DNA of 8,191 bases from an uncultured Lachnospiraceae bacterium. Lineage in GTDB: Bacteria > Bacillota > Clostridia > Lachnospirales > Lachnospiraceae. Within the stretch, counting starts at the first letter, position 1; each line of letters begins with the position of its first letter. The position numbers and the translations under genes were made by a program. Below the pieces are notes generated by a model. It ran no database searches. It worked only from the letters and a program-made list of their open reading frames with translations, and was not told where the DNA came from. Location of the stretch: assembly GCA_910585935.1 (NCBI GenBank), contig CAJUHN010000182.1, forward strand, positions 1-8,191, read 5' to 3'. Below are positions 1 to 7,540 of this stretch, in pieces.

Positions 1-77
1 CTTGTTCTTTCAATGAAAACGTCCTGTTCTTTTTTTTAAAGACCTTGTTCTTTTCGGAAAAGAACAGGATCTTTTAA
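1..77. repeat. Short repeat family A (TGTTCTTT core), four copies
   Basis: The copies are: 1-10 (cut by the window edge), 23-33, 43-54, and an inverted copy at 58-68. The three + copies are spaced about 21-22 bases apart, close to two helical turns. Similarity extends beyond the core: 17-33, 38-54 and the reverse complement of 58-74 all fit a pattern of A-rich bases, then GAYC or GTC, then CYTGTTCTTTT. The array probably continues to the left of the window. The function is unknown; similar short intergenic elements could be dispersed elsewhere in the genome. Confidence 0.7.
44..75 (+). terminator. Possible intrinsic terminator or attenuator hairpin
   Basis: Bases 44-54 pair with 58-68 around the three-base loop CGG (11 pairs, one of them G-U). 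A short tail ATCTTTT follows at 69-75. This could end transcription of a gene lying before the window. The stem is AT-rich and the U tract is only four bases, so termination would be weak. The arm 58-68 can pair instead, perfectly, with 23-33, which gives a competing structure. Confidence 0.3.
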
Positions 78-80
78 GGG

Positions 81-160
81 TTAGTAACGTGTATGCCGGA
101 AGGTTGGTAACGTGCCACCCCACACGTTACTAATGTGTGGGGTGTAAGATTAGTAATGTT
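81..160. repeat. Short repeat family B (TTAGTAACGTG core), four copies
   Basis: The copies are: 81-91 (TTAGTAACGTG), 104-114 (one mismatch, TTGGTAACGTG), an exact inverted copy at 123-133, and 150-160 (TTAGTAATGTT, two mismatches). The inverted copy and the last copy also share a following GGTGG. The spacing is about 20-27 bases. The family is distinct from the TGTTCTTT family immediately to the left. It could be protein-binding sites, RNA-structure modules or a dispersed intergenic repeat; nothing in the sequence chooses between these. Confidence 0.7.
116..144. other. Perfect 10-bp GC-rich hairpin
   Basis: Bases 116-125 (CACCCCACAC) are exactly complementary to 135-144 (GTGTGGGGTG). The nine-base loop, 126-134, contains most of the inverted TTAGTAAC repeat. 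No T-rich tract follows on either strand, so it does not look like a Rho-independent terminator. As RNA it would be a stable stem-loop about 60 bases before the wzx start, suited to a regulatory or stabilising role. This role is inferred only from the structure. Confidence 0.65.
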
Positions 161-184
161 GCAGGTGGAAGATTGCATATCTTG
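159..184 (+). promoter_or_regulatory. Weak candidate Bacteroidales promoter for wzx
   Basis: The Bacteroidales housekeeping promoter is TTTG near -33 and TAnnTTTG near -7. The nearest match is TTG at 159-161 and TATCTTG at 178-184, which lacks one T of the consensus. The gap between them, 16 bases, is shorter than usual. A start site from it would lie roughly 15 bases before the wzx ATG. The -7 candidate overlaps a small inverted repeat (169-173 with 179-183). It is listed only because it is the best match in the leader. Confidence 0.18.
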
Positions 185-206
185 CTAGTGATACAATCAT
201 AAACGT

Positions 207-1574
207 ATGAAGTTCCAGTATATAAGAGATAAAGTTAGTGCTTATTTCACTAAGGGGAATGAGCGTAGTGTTGCGGTGAAGAAAAATATCGCCGTTTCAT
301 TAGTGTTGAAATGTATAAGTATTTTAGTTTCCTTGCAGGTCGTTCCATTGACCATCGGTTATGTTAATCCTACGAAGTATGGCATTTGGCTGACGTTGAG
401 TTCCATTATTGCCTGGCTGTCTTATTTTGATTTGGGGTTTGCCCACGGATTTCGTAATCGTTTTGCTGAGGCAAAAGCAAAAGGGGATATGAAGTTGGCA
501 AAAGAATATGTCAGTACTACATATGCAGTGCTCTTCTTGCTCTTTTCCGTAATTTTATTGATAACCTTGGTGGTGAATAATTATTTGGATTGGAGTCGTA
601 TTTTAAATATTGATCCTGTTTATAAGGATGAGCTGAGTCTGGTTTTCGGTTTGTTGGCATGCTTCTTTTGCCTGAACATTGTGGCAAGTGTCTTTACTAC
701 CATGCTGACGGCAGATCAAAAGCCTGCTTTAGCTTCGCTTATAAGTACAAGTGGTCAGGTACTGGCTTTTGCTTGTGTCTATGTATTGACTAAAACCACA
801 AAGGGAAGTCTGAGTGCTTTGGCTGTTTCTTTTTCAGCTATACCGTGCCTGTTTCTTTTAATTGTTTCTATTATTGTGTATCAAACTAAAAAATACAAGA
901 TTGTAGCCCCTTCGTTGCGTGACGTTCGCTTTTCGTTGGTGCGGAGTGTTGTTGGTCTGGGTGGACAGTTTTTTGTTGTTATGTTTTCTATGCTTTTTAT
1001 TTTTCAACTTACTAATATCATTTTGTCAAGAGTGCAAGGCCCAGAAGCAGTTACGCAATATAATATTGCTTATAAGTATTTTAATGTACTTAACATGGCT
1101 GCAAATATTATTTTGACTCCGTTTTGGTCAGCATTTACTGATGCTTATATTAAGAGAGATTATAATTGGATGCGTGGTACGCTAGAAAAACTGGAGAAAT
1201 TATGGTTGTTATGTATTCCTATTTTAGTTTTAATGGTACTGAGTTCTGATCTCTTATATAAATTTTGGATTGGTGATTCTGTAGCTGTATCTTTTTCATT
1301 ATCATTTTGTATGGCAATATATGTATTATGTCAGACGGGAGGAAATATGTATATGTTTCTTATTAATGGAACGAGCAAAATACGTTTGCAACTAATCATT
1401 TATTTGTCATTTGCTTTGGTTTCTATTCCGTTGATGAAGTATTGTTGTAAGTATTATGGTATAGAAGGTATACTGATAGTTCCTACTACGGTATTTATTT
1501 TGCAGGCCTTTATTGGAAGAGTGCAGATATTGAAGATGATAAATGGTACGGCTAAAGGAATTTGGCTGAAGTGA
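207..1574 (+). CDS. wzx: Wzx-type polysaccharide flippase
   Basis: This 455-residue, strongly hydrophobic protein has about a dozen predicted membrane helices and belongs to the polysaccharide transporter branch of the MOP/MATE superfamily. Such proteins flip undecaprenyl-linked oligosaccharide units across the inner membrane. Residues 27-94 match the conserved N-terminal region of Bacteroidales Wzx proteins: the first helix, then VPLTIGY (46-52), YGIWLTLSS (58-66), a WLSYFDLG stretch (70-77), and the basic loop ending in AEAKAKGD (87-94). The ATG is preceded by an in-frame TGA 18 bases upstream, which supports this start. It is the first gene after the repeat-rich leader, and the next gene follows after one base. 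Base composition drops sharply near position 960, around residue 252, without breaking the frame. The sugar unit it carries cannot be read from sequence. Confidence 0.93.
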   Translation: MKFQYIRDKVSAYFTKGNERSVAVKKNIAVSLVLKCISILVSLQVVPLTIGYVNPTKYGIWLTLSSIIAWLSYFDLGFAHGFRNRFAEAKAKGDMKLAKEYVSTTYAVLFLLFSVILLITLVVNNYLDWSRILNIDPVYKDELSLVFGLLACFFCLNIVASVFTTMLTADQKPALASLISTSGQVLAFACVYVLTKTTKGSLSALAVSFSAIPCLFLLIVSIIVYQTKKYKIVAPSLRDVRFSLVRSVVGLGGQFFVVMFSMLFIFQLTNIILSRVQGPEAVTQYNIAYKYFNVLNMAANIILTPFWSAFTDAYIKRDYNWMRGTLEKLEKLWLLCIPILVLMVLSSDLLYKFWIGDSVAVSFSLSFCMAIYVLCQTGGNMYMFLINGTSKIRLQLIIYLSFALVSIPLMKYCCKYYGIEGILIVPTTVFILQAFIGRVQILKMINGTAKGIWLK

Positions 1575-1575
1575 A

Positions 1576-2403
1576 ATGAAAAACAATATGAATTATCCCC
1601 TAATTTCTGTCATAACTGTTTCTTATAATGCAGTTTTAACAATTGAACAAACCATTCTTTCCGTCATTAACCAAACTTATCTGAATATTGAGTATATCAT
1701 CATTGACGGTGGAAGTACGGATGGAACGGTTAATGTAATAAAAAAGTATGCGGATAAAATCGCTTATTGGGTGAGTGAGTCGGATAAGGGAATTTATGAT
1801 GCGATGAATAAAGGAATTGCTTATTCGCATGGAGAATATTGTAATTTTATCAATGCAGGTGATAAATTTTGTTCCTCATCTATATTGAAACAGGTCATGG
1901 ACTTTAATCATGTGGCAGATATAATAGTTGGTCAGGATTTACATGTTAATGAACATAATAAAATAGTATCACGCAGTGTATTACCTCGAAGATATAATCT
2001 TCTGCATTTTTATATAACTACCATACCTCATCAAAGTTGCTTTATAAGGGCCTCTTTATTAAAAAAGTATTATTATGATACATCTTTAAAAATAGTATCA
2101 GACTGGAAATTCTATTTACAATCAATCGTTTTAGGTGGGCATAGTGTGGCTGCGTATAACAATGTTATTGTGATATGTAATCCCAGAGGAGCCAGCAGTG
2201 ATAACAACCGGATAAAAGAAGAACGCGAAAAAGTGCTTAAAGATCTACTCCCAGCTTATATTGTCAATGATTATCAGTGTTTATCCTGTTTGGGAGAAGA
2301 ATTTATTGAAAACGCTCTTTTTTTATTTAATAATCATTGGATAAGATTTTTAGTAAAAAAGGGGCTTGCAATAATGGTTAAAATAGTAAGAATATTTAAA
2401 TAG
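1576..2403 (+). CDS. GT2 family glycosyltransferase (WcaA-like)
   Basis: This 275-residue cytoplasmic or membrane-peripheral enzyme has a GT-A fold and should transfer a sugar from a nucleotide sugar to the lipid-linked unit. The N-terminal Rossmann-like half contains PLISVITVSYN (8-18), the nucleotide-binding IIDGGSTDGT (42-51) and SDKGIYDAMNKG (69-80). The position normally held by the metal-binding DxD is NAGD at 93-96, a form known in this subgroup. HQS at 152-154 and VSDWKFYL at 174-181 are the acceptor-side and catalytic-base region. A basic, hydrophobic C-terminus (residues 255-275) could touch the membrane. The ATG lies one base after the wzx stop; Met5 is a possible alternative start. 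Donor and linkage are unknown. Confidence 0.9.
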   Translation: MKNNMNYPLISVITVSYNAVLTIEQTILSVINQTYLNIEYIIIDGGSTDGTVNVIKKYADKIAYWVSESDKGIYDAMNKGIAYSHGEYCNFINAGDKFCSSSILKQVMDFNHVADIIVGQDLHVNEHNKIVSRSVLPRRYNLLHFYITTIPHQSCFIRASLLKKYYYDTSLKIVSDWKFYLQSIVLGGHSVAAYNNVIVICNPRGASSDNNRIKEEREKVLKDLLPAYIVNDYQCLSCLGEEFIENALFLFNNHWIRFLVKKGLAIMVKIVRIFK

Positions 2404-2410
2404 TTTATTT

Positions 2411-3202
2411 ATGAAAATAGTAGTGTTCAAAGGAGGACTGGGTAATCAACTCTTTCAGTATGCATTTTATAAATACCTTTCAAGAAAGGATGAAACCTTT
2501 TATTTCTACAATGATGCTTGGTATAATGTGAGCCATAATGGATTTGAATTAGATAAATATTTTAAAACTGATGATTTGAAAAAATGTAGTAGGTTTTGGA
2601 TAATTCTGTTTAAAACCATTTTATCAAAATTATACCATTGGAAAATATATGTAGTAGGTTCTGTAGAGTATCAATATCCTAATCATTTGTTTCAAGCTGG
2701 ATATTTTTTAGACAAAAAGTATTATGACGAAAATACTATTGATTTTAAACATCTTCTTTTGTCGGAAAAGAACCAATCATTGCTGAAGGATATTCAAAAC
2801 TCAAATAGTGTTGGCGTGCATATAAGAAGAGGTGACTACATGACCAAACAAAATTTGGTTATATTTGGAAATATTTGTACGCAGAAATATTATCATGATG
2901 CCATAAGAATAATAACAGAGAAAGTAAATGATGCTGTCTTCTATGTTTTTTCTGATGATATTAGCTGGGTACAAACTCATTTGGATATACCCAATGCTGT
3001 TTATGTGAATTGGAATACAGGAGAATCCAGCATCTATGACATGTATTTGATGTCTTCCTGCAAATACAACATTATAGCCAATAGTACTTTTAGTTATTGG
3101 GCGGCACGATTAAATAAAAAAACTAATATGGTGATTTATCCCTCAAAGTGGTATAATACATTTACTCCTGATATTTTTCCTGAATCATGGTGTGGAATCT
3201 AA
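2411..3202 (+). CDS. GT11 alpha-1,2-fucosyltransferase family protein
   Basis: This 263-residue enzyme is predicted to move L-fucose from GDP-fucose onto a sugar of the repeat unit, most often a galactose in an alpha-1,2 linkage. The N-terminus carries the family signature GGLGNQLFQYA (8-18). The hallmark HIRRGDY (137-143) binds GDP-fucose in GT11 enzymes. Further family blocks follow: FYVFSDD, then MYLMSSC with IIANSTFSYWAARLN, and YPSKWY near the C-terminus. It is somewhat shorter than the usual 280-300 residues, but all the motifs are present, so I consider it intact. It starts seven bases after the preceding GT2 gene. GDP-fucose supply genes (gmd/fcl or fkp) are not in the window. Some GT11 members make other linkages, so the linkage is inferred. 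Confidence 0.9.
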   Translation: MKIVVFKGGLGNQLFQYAFYKYLSRKDETFYFYNDAWYNVSHNGFELDKYFKTDDLKKCSRFWIILFKTILSKLYHWKIYVVGSVEYQYPNHLFQAGYFLDKKYYDENTIDFKHLLLSEKNQSLLKDIQNSNSVGVHIRRGDYMTKQNLVIFGNICTQKYYHDAIRIITEKVNDAVFYVFSDDISWVQTHLDIPNAVYVNWNTGESSIYDMYLMSSCKYNIIANSTFSYWAARLNKKTNMVIYPSKWYNTFTPDIFPESWCGI

Positions 3203-3213
3203 AAAATGGATAG

Positions 3214-4473
3214 ATGATAATTACTCTGCTTATTTTTCTGCTCTTTATTATTTTTTTTATAAGATATAAAAAGAAGGCTGTTCTTTATATAATATCATTG
3301 TCTTTGTTTTTTACAATGCTTCCTGTTGTAAGAATAGGGGGTACGTATATTGGTCTTTGTGATGCGATAAATTTTGTTATATACGGGTATATTCTTGGTC
3401 GGAAAGATGCAAGGAAAGCTATATTCTGCAATCCATTGTTTTTACCTTTGTTTGGTAATTTTATATTGTTGTTATTAATTGCTTTGTATGGAACGGAACG
3501 GACTTCATTGTATGTGTTGTGGAAAACAATATCAAATGAAATACTTTTGCCACTTGCATTTATCTATTTTTTGCGAACAAAGAACGATATTAAATTAATT
3601 GTAAATCTTTATTTGAAAGTGTTTTGGGTGTTATGTATATATGGAATTATAGAGTTTCTATTAAATTATAATATAATTCTATATTGGCTGCAATCTCAGA
3701 CTGATTTGTCTTTTTGGGTAGATCATACCAATGATATCCGATATGGATATGGGCGATATAATTCATTTTTTCATTTTCCCATAACATTTGGAGATGCGTG
3801 CGTTGTATTCTTTTATTTTCTTACCTTCTTCTATAGTAAATATGAAGGAGTATTTATATCAAGGAAATCTTATATTAAGACTTTGTGTTTGCTTCTTATC
3901 GGTGTTTTCCTTGCTAATTCACGTGCCACTATTCTTGCATTAGTATTTGGATTGTTGCAATTTGACTATATAAGAAAGCCTAAAACTCTATTAATCGCTT
4001 TTTCTATCTTTTTAATCATGGTCTTGCCGTTTTCTGATTATATATTAAATGTATATCATTCCATATTTGATTTTACGGGTAATTATGATGTTGGTGGAAG
4101 CTCTATGGATATGAGAATGAGACAATTAGATATTTCTCTTTTTCTGTTTTTACAAAACCCTATATTTGGTGGTGGCTTGAGTATGATTTATTATTTAATG
4201 ACAGATATATCAATCCCGGAACTTGCAGGTGCGGAGTCTCAATTATTTTATTTGTTGATTGAACGTGGTTTGTTAGGTATATTGGGATATCTATGGCTGA
4301 TAATTTCAATGTGCAAATTATTGCCTTCATATAGAAAGTTCAACATGGTTTTTGTTGGTATCTGGGTATTGGCTTCTTTCGTATCATTAACAGTGGGATT
4401 ATATATAAATTTTCCGATTATATTTTTGCTCATTATATATAAGAGTCAGAAACTTAATTTATTAAAAAGATAA
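3214..4473 (+). CDS. wzy: Wzy-type polysaccharide polymerase
   Basis: This 419-residue inner-membrane protein has about ten to twelve hydrophobic helices. It belongs to the O-antigen ligase/polymerase (Wzy_C-like) group, which joins flipped repeat units on the periplasmic face. The diagnostic part is the C-terminal half: LANSRATILALVFGL with N235-S236-R237, then NPIFGGG (315-321), and the block from A340-E341-S342-Q343 through E350-R351-G352 followed by a long helix. NPxFGGG, AESQ and ERGLLG are typical of this family. A WaaL-type ligase has a similar fold. Placement among glycosyltransferase genes next to a Wzx favours the polymerase. The stop overlaps the next start by one base (TAATG at 4471-4475), so translation is probably coupled. 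Confidence 0.87.
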   Translation: MIITLLIFLLFIIFFIRYKKKAVLYIISLSLFFTMLPVVRIGGTYIGLCDAINFVIYGYILGRKDARKAIFCNPLFLPLFGNFILLLLIALYGTERTSLYVLWKTISNEILLPLAFIYFLRTKNDIKLIVNLYLKVFWVLCIYGIIEFLLNYNIILYWLQSQTDLSFWVDHTNDIRYGYGRYNSFFHFPITFGDACVVFFYFLTFFYSKYEGVFISRKSYIKTLCLLLIGVFLANSRATILALVFGLLQFDYIRKPKTLLIAFSIFLIMVLPFSDYILNVYHSIFDFTGNYDVGGSSMDMRMRQLDISLFLFLQNPIFGGGLSMIYYLMTDISIPELAGAESQLFYLLIERGLLGILGYLWLIISMCKLLPSYRKFNMVFVGIWVLASFVSLTVGLYINFPIIFLLIIYKSQKLNLLKR

Positions 4474-5348
4474 TGTTCTCTATTATTATTCCTCTATATA
4501 ACAAGGCTGATTATATTGCAGAAACACTGAAGTCAGTTCTGAATCAAACATATTGTGATTATGAAGTAATCGTGGTGAATGATTCATCGACAGATAATAG
4601 TTTGGAAGTGGCTTCTAGTTTTCAGGATGAACGAATTCATATTTATACAAAAGAAAACGAAGGTGTATCAGCAGCACGTAACTATGGTATTATGCATGCT
4701 AAATATGATTATATTGCTTTTCTGGATGCAGATGATATTTGGGAATCTGATTATTTGGAATGCCAAAAGAAGTTGATAGGAACCTATCCTGATGCTGGGA
4801 TTTATTCTACTGCTTTCTACTCTTTGGAAAAGGGGAAACGGAAACTTCGTAATGTGTTGATTAACGAACACATACACTTCCTTGTTCATGATTATTTTAA
4901 AGAATCCGTAATGAATGGATTATCTATTTGCTGGACTAGCTCCTTGTGCTTAAAAAAAGAAGTGATAAAGGAGATACCAATGTTTCGAGTAGGTATTAAG
5001 CGTGGTGAGGATTTGGACCTTTGGCTTAGAATAGCGTTGAATTATGATGTAGCCTATTTGAACCTTCCGAAAGTCTTTTATAGAACAGGGTTATCTGATA
5101 GTCTTACATCAGATTATTCTAAAAATGGAGAATTTCCTTATTACGAGTGGTTTAACTTTACATCGGAAAGTTCTTATTATAGAAAGTATGTGATTTTAGT
5201 TGTGTATATACATGCAAAAAATGCATTTATACATCATGATTACGATACATGTTTGGCCGAGTTGTGGAGTGTTAAAACTATTGCTTGGAGATTCAAATGG
5301 GCAGAGCGATTATTATTACTAGTAATTTCATGGATAAAAAGTAAATAA
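4473..5348 (+). CDS. GT2 family glycosyltransferase
   Basis: This 291-residue inverting GT-A enzyme has a clean family pattern: FSIIIPLYNKADYI (2-15), VIVVNDSSTDNS (32-43), ENEGVSAARNYG (61-72) and the metal-binding DADD at 85-88 followed by W90. GEDLDLWLR, with E179 and D180, supplies the likely catalytic base. The C-terminal part (from about residue 215) is less conserved and ends in an amphipathic, basic helix. Its first base is the last base of the wzy stop codon, and its own stop overlaps the next gene in the same way (TAATG at 5346-5350). It presumably adds one sugar to the lipid-linked unit; donor and linkage cannot be assigned. Confidence 0.92.
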   Translation: MFSIIIPLYNKADYIAETLKSVLNQTYCDYEVIVVNDSSTDNSLEVASSFQDERIHIYTKENEGVSAARNYGIMHAKYDYIAFLDADDIWESDYLECQKKLIGTYPDAGIYSTAFYSLEKGKRKLRNVLINEHIHFLVHDYFKESVMNGLSICWTSSLCLKKEVIKEIPMFRVGIKRGEDLDLWLRIALNYDVAYLNLPKVFYRTGLSDSLTSDYSKNGEFPYYEWFNFTSESSYYRKYVILVVYIHAKNAFIHHDYDTCLAELWSVKTIAWRFKWAERLLLLVISWIKSK

Positions 5349-6457
5349 TGAATATCATTTATTTTGTTCCCAATATTACCATTGCAGGAGGTATATTCCG
5401 TATAGTGTCAGACAAGATGAATTATTTGGCGGAAAATATGGAAGGACGGCTTTTTTTGGCATATTATGGTAATGGACAGGAAAAACCTATATATCCTTTG
5501 CACCCGAACATTCAACTGTTACCTATTGATATAGAGTGGAAGGTAGGCTTTGGAAAGAAAATTAATAGAGTATGGAAAAATATAAGTATTATACGTCACA
5601 TATTTAAAAAATATAAGATAGATATTGCTGTCAATGCCAATGCTCCTTTATTGATATGGATATTACCATTTATTTGTCGGCGGATAAAGAAGATCCATGA
5701 GTTTCATTTTTCTTATAAAGGACAACAGATATTAGATGAGGAAATTTTTAAATCGCGAGGAAAGAAATTTTTAGTTCAATATTTAAGAAAGTGTTGTTTG
5801 ACAAAATTCGATAAGGTAATTGCATTAACAGAGTCTGACAAGAAAATGTGGAATTTACCGAATATATTTGTAATACCTAATTTTAGCAATATACAACTAT
5901 ATGAAAGAAATGGTAGAAAAAGCAAAGTTGCTATATCAGCAGGTAGATTAGAATCTGTAAAAGGTTATAATCGATTGATTGCAGCTTGGGTGATAGTTGC
6001 ACAAAAGTGTCCGGACTGGCAATTGGAAATTTGGGGTGAAGGAAGTCTGCGAGAAAGTCTTCAACGACAAATTGATGCTTTGCATCTTTCATCAGTTGTT
6101 CATCTGAAAGGTGTTTCACCTAGTATAGGTGAAGTATATTCTCATTCTTCTTTTTTTGTCATGTCATCTTTGTATGAAGGTTTCCCGTTGGTATTGGTGG
6201 AGGCGATGAATTGTGGCTTGCCTTGTGTTAGTTTTGACATTACTGGAGCAAATAGTATCATAGACAATGGTAAGAATGGATTTTTAGTGCCGGATAATGA
6301 TGTAAATGCCTTGGCGGAAGCTTGTATAAAATTGATAGAAAATAAAGTATTACTAGAAGATATGGGTAAGCAGGCTTATATGTCGGGAAAATGCTTTTCA
6401 AAACCAAAGGTAATGCAAAAATGGTTAGACCTGTTTAGGGAACTGATGAGAGAATAA
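5348..6457 (+). CDS. GT4 family glycosyltransferase
   Basis: This 369-residue retaining glycosyltransferase has a GT-B fold of two Rossmann domains. The acceptor domain includes an A13-G14-G15 loop after the first strand and HEFHF (117-121). The donor domain opens with ISAGRLESVKGYNRLI, in which G199-R200 and K205-G206 are the usual phosphate and nucleotide contacts. WGEGSLRESL (229-238) follows, then the E-x7-E motif EGFPLVLVE (E277 and E285) and the usual C-terminal helix region with NGFLV. The length is normal for the family. It is coupled to the upstream GT2 gene by a TAATG overlap and followed by a 52-base gap, the longest inside the cluster. The sugar is not predictable, although such enzymes in capsule loci often handle hexoses or N-acetylhexosamines. 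Confidence 0.92.
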   Translation: MNIIYFVPNITIAGGIFRIVSDKMNYLAENMEGRLFLAYYGNGQEKPIYPLHPNIQLLPIDIEWKVGFGKKINRVWKNISIIRHIFKKYKIDIAVNANAPLLIWILPFICRRIKKIHEFHFSYKGQQILDEEIFKSRGKKFLVQYLRKCCLTKFDKVIALTESDKKMWNLPNIFVIPNFSNIQLYERNGRKSKVAISAGRLESVKGYNRLIAAWVIVAQKCPDWQLEIWGEGSLRESLQRQIDALHLSSVVHLKGVSPSIGEVYSHSSFFVMSSLYEGFPLVLVEAMNCGLPCVSFDITGANSIIDNGKNGFLVPDNDVNALAEACIKLIENKVLLEDMGKQAYMSGKCFSKPKVMQKWLDLFRELMRE

Positions 6458-6509
6458 ACCGCATGATTGGAAAGAAATATAACTACATACAAATTAGTTT
6501 ACTATTAAT

Positions 6510-7524
6510 ATGTTAGAAAAGAAAATTGCATTGTTGACTTCTGTTACATTTAATAATATTGGTAACGGATTTATAGATTTGGGTGCTGAAGCTGCTTTGA
6601 TGAAAGCATTACCGCTTAATGCTGAATTATTTAAAGTTAGCTCAAATGCTAATTTTGCAGCTACAATGGGACAAATGTTCATGCTGAAAGAAAACCCAAT
6701 AATAAATTGGTTATGGGTACATACCATGCAAAGGGCTGCTAAAAAGCTTCATGACCGTTCATACAAAACGGTAAAAACGCAAAATATCTTTAGTATGGCC
6801 AGTATGGTTAAATGTGATTATTTTATAATTCCGGGATGTGTATTAACTGTTCCATTTTTTACGATTTATGGAGATTTAATAAAGAGAAAAGCAGAACAAG
6901 GAAGTAAGATTATTTTTTTAGGTGCAAGCGGAAACTTCTATACAGAATATGAAGTCAAATTTGTTTCTGAATATTTAAGAAAATTGCAGCCTTACGCTAT
7001 AATGACCCGTGATAGCCTTGCCTATTAAGTACTATGCAAATTTTACAAAAAATAGTTATAATGGAATAGATAATGTGTTCTTTGTGAATTTACTTAATTT
7101 ACCCCAAATAGATACTGATTTAACACCGTATGTAGTATTGAATATTGAAGAACCTAAGCATTATAGGATAAAAGAAGAACTGAAAAATATTTTTAAAGAA
7201 AAGAATATTGTTTATTCTTATCATAAGCCTTTTCCTTATACAAAAGTTAGTAAGTTAGTAAAAAATGGAGTGATAGTATCTGATAATCCAATGGATTATT
7301 TACTCCTTTACCGGAATGCTTCAGAAGTTTATTCTGATAGAGTACATGCTTGTATCCCTACTTTGGCATTTGGAAATAAAGCAAGATTGTTTAGCAATAG
7401 TCCTAGGATAGCCTTGTTTGAAAATGCGAAAATTCCTGATGTAAGGGAAAGACTTGTCAGCATAGAAGGATTAAAAGAAATGCAGGACAAACAAATTGCA
7501 TTTCTAGCTTCATTATTACAGTAA
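6510..7524 (+). pseudogene. Polysaccharide pyruvyltransferase, frameshifted
   Basis: Two overlapping frames together encode one WcaK/CsaB-like pyruvyltransferase, an enzyme family that forms a pyruvate ketal on a glycan from phosphoenolpyruvate. The first frame (6510-7028, 172 residues) has the N-terminal KIALLTSVTFNNIGNGFIDLGAE and stops right after MTRDSLAY. The second frame takes up at AAG 7027 with KYYANFTKNSYNGIDNVFF, the normal continuation. Removing one T of the pair at 7025-7026 restores a single frame of 337 residues, a normal family length. The second half carries SDRVHA with the conserved R-x-H (R277 and H279 in restored numbering), then FGNKARLF. A GTG at 7009 opens the second frame but is not a credible separate start. 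The break is either a real mutation or an indel error. Some homologues may have other substrates. Confidence 0.85.
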
Positions 7525-7540
7525 TAAAGAGAATGGTAAT

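Larger units (their letters stand above)
1..206. other. Non-coding leader with repeats before wzx
   Basis: No convincing gene is visible on either strand here. The wzx frame has an in-frame TGA at 189-191, so this stretch is not a 5' extension of wzx. The left part (1-77) is made of copies of a TGTTCTTT-containing element. The right part (81-160) is made of copies of a TTAGTAACGTG element. Hairpins can form at 44-68 and 116-144. Any upstream gene ends before the window starts. The region is therefore either a boundary between two transcription units of the locus or a long structured leader for the wzx operon; the sequence alone does not decide between these. Confidence 0.75.

Noticed and set aside
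116..144. GC-rich hairpin as a Rho-independent terminator
   Set aside because: The stem is strong, but no run of T follows it on the + strand, and none follows on the - strand either.
201..210. Resemblance to the inverted-repeat sites of Mpi-type invertible capsule promoters
   Set aside because: AAACGTATGA partly fits the ARACGTWCGT consensus I recall for B. fragilis, but it overlaps the start codon, and I find no inverted partner upstream in the window, so there is no invertible segment to propose.
919..1116. Open frames overlapping wzx, the glycosyltransferases and wzy in other frames or on the - strand
   Set aside because: They lie entirely inside genes with clear family motifs, are 61-77 residues long, and show no domain or independent start signal. 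They are shadows of the real frames.
1852..1866. NAGD in place of DxD in the first GT2 enzyme as a sign of inactivity
   Set aside because: This variant, with a preserved final Asp, is usual in the WcaA-like subgroup, and the rest of the active-site pattern is intact.
6458..6509. Internal promoter in the 52-base gap
   Set aside because: The best elements, TTG at 6467-6469 and TAGTTT at 6495-6500, are about 25 bases apart and lack the final TG of the -7 consensus, so the match is too poor.
6463..6516. Seventeen-codon ORF in the gap before the pyruvyltransferase
   Set aside because: It starts in the gap and ends six codon-lengths or less into the next gene's start region. It has no recognisable features and is the length expected by chance in AT-rich DNA.
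7015..7030. Programmed +1 frameshift making a full pyruvyltransferase
   Set aside because: The site reads GCC TAT TAA G. Slipping tRNA-Tyr from TAT to ATT would pair poorly, and there is no upstream stimulatory element like that of prfB. No programmed shift is known for this family. A mutation or sequencing indel is simpler.
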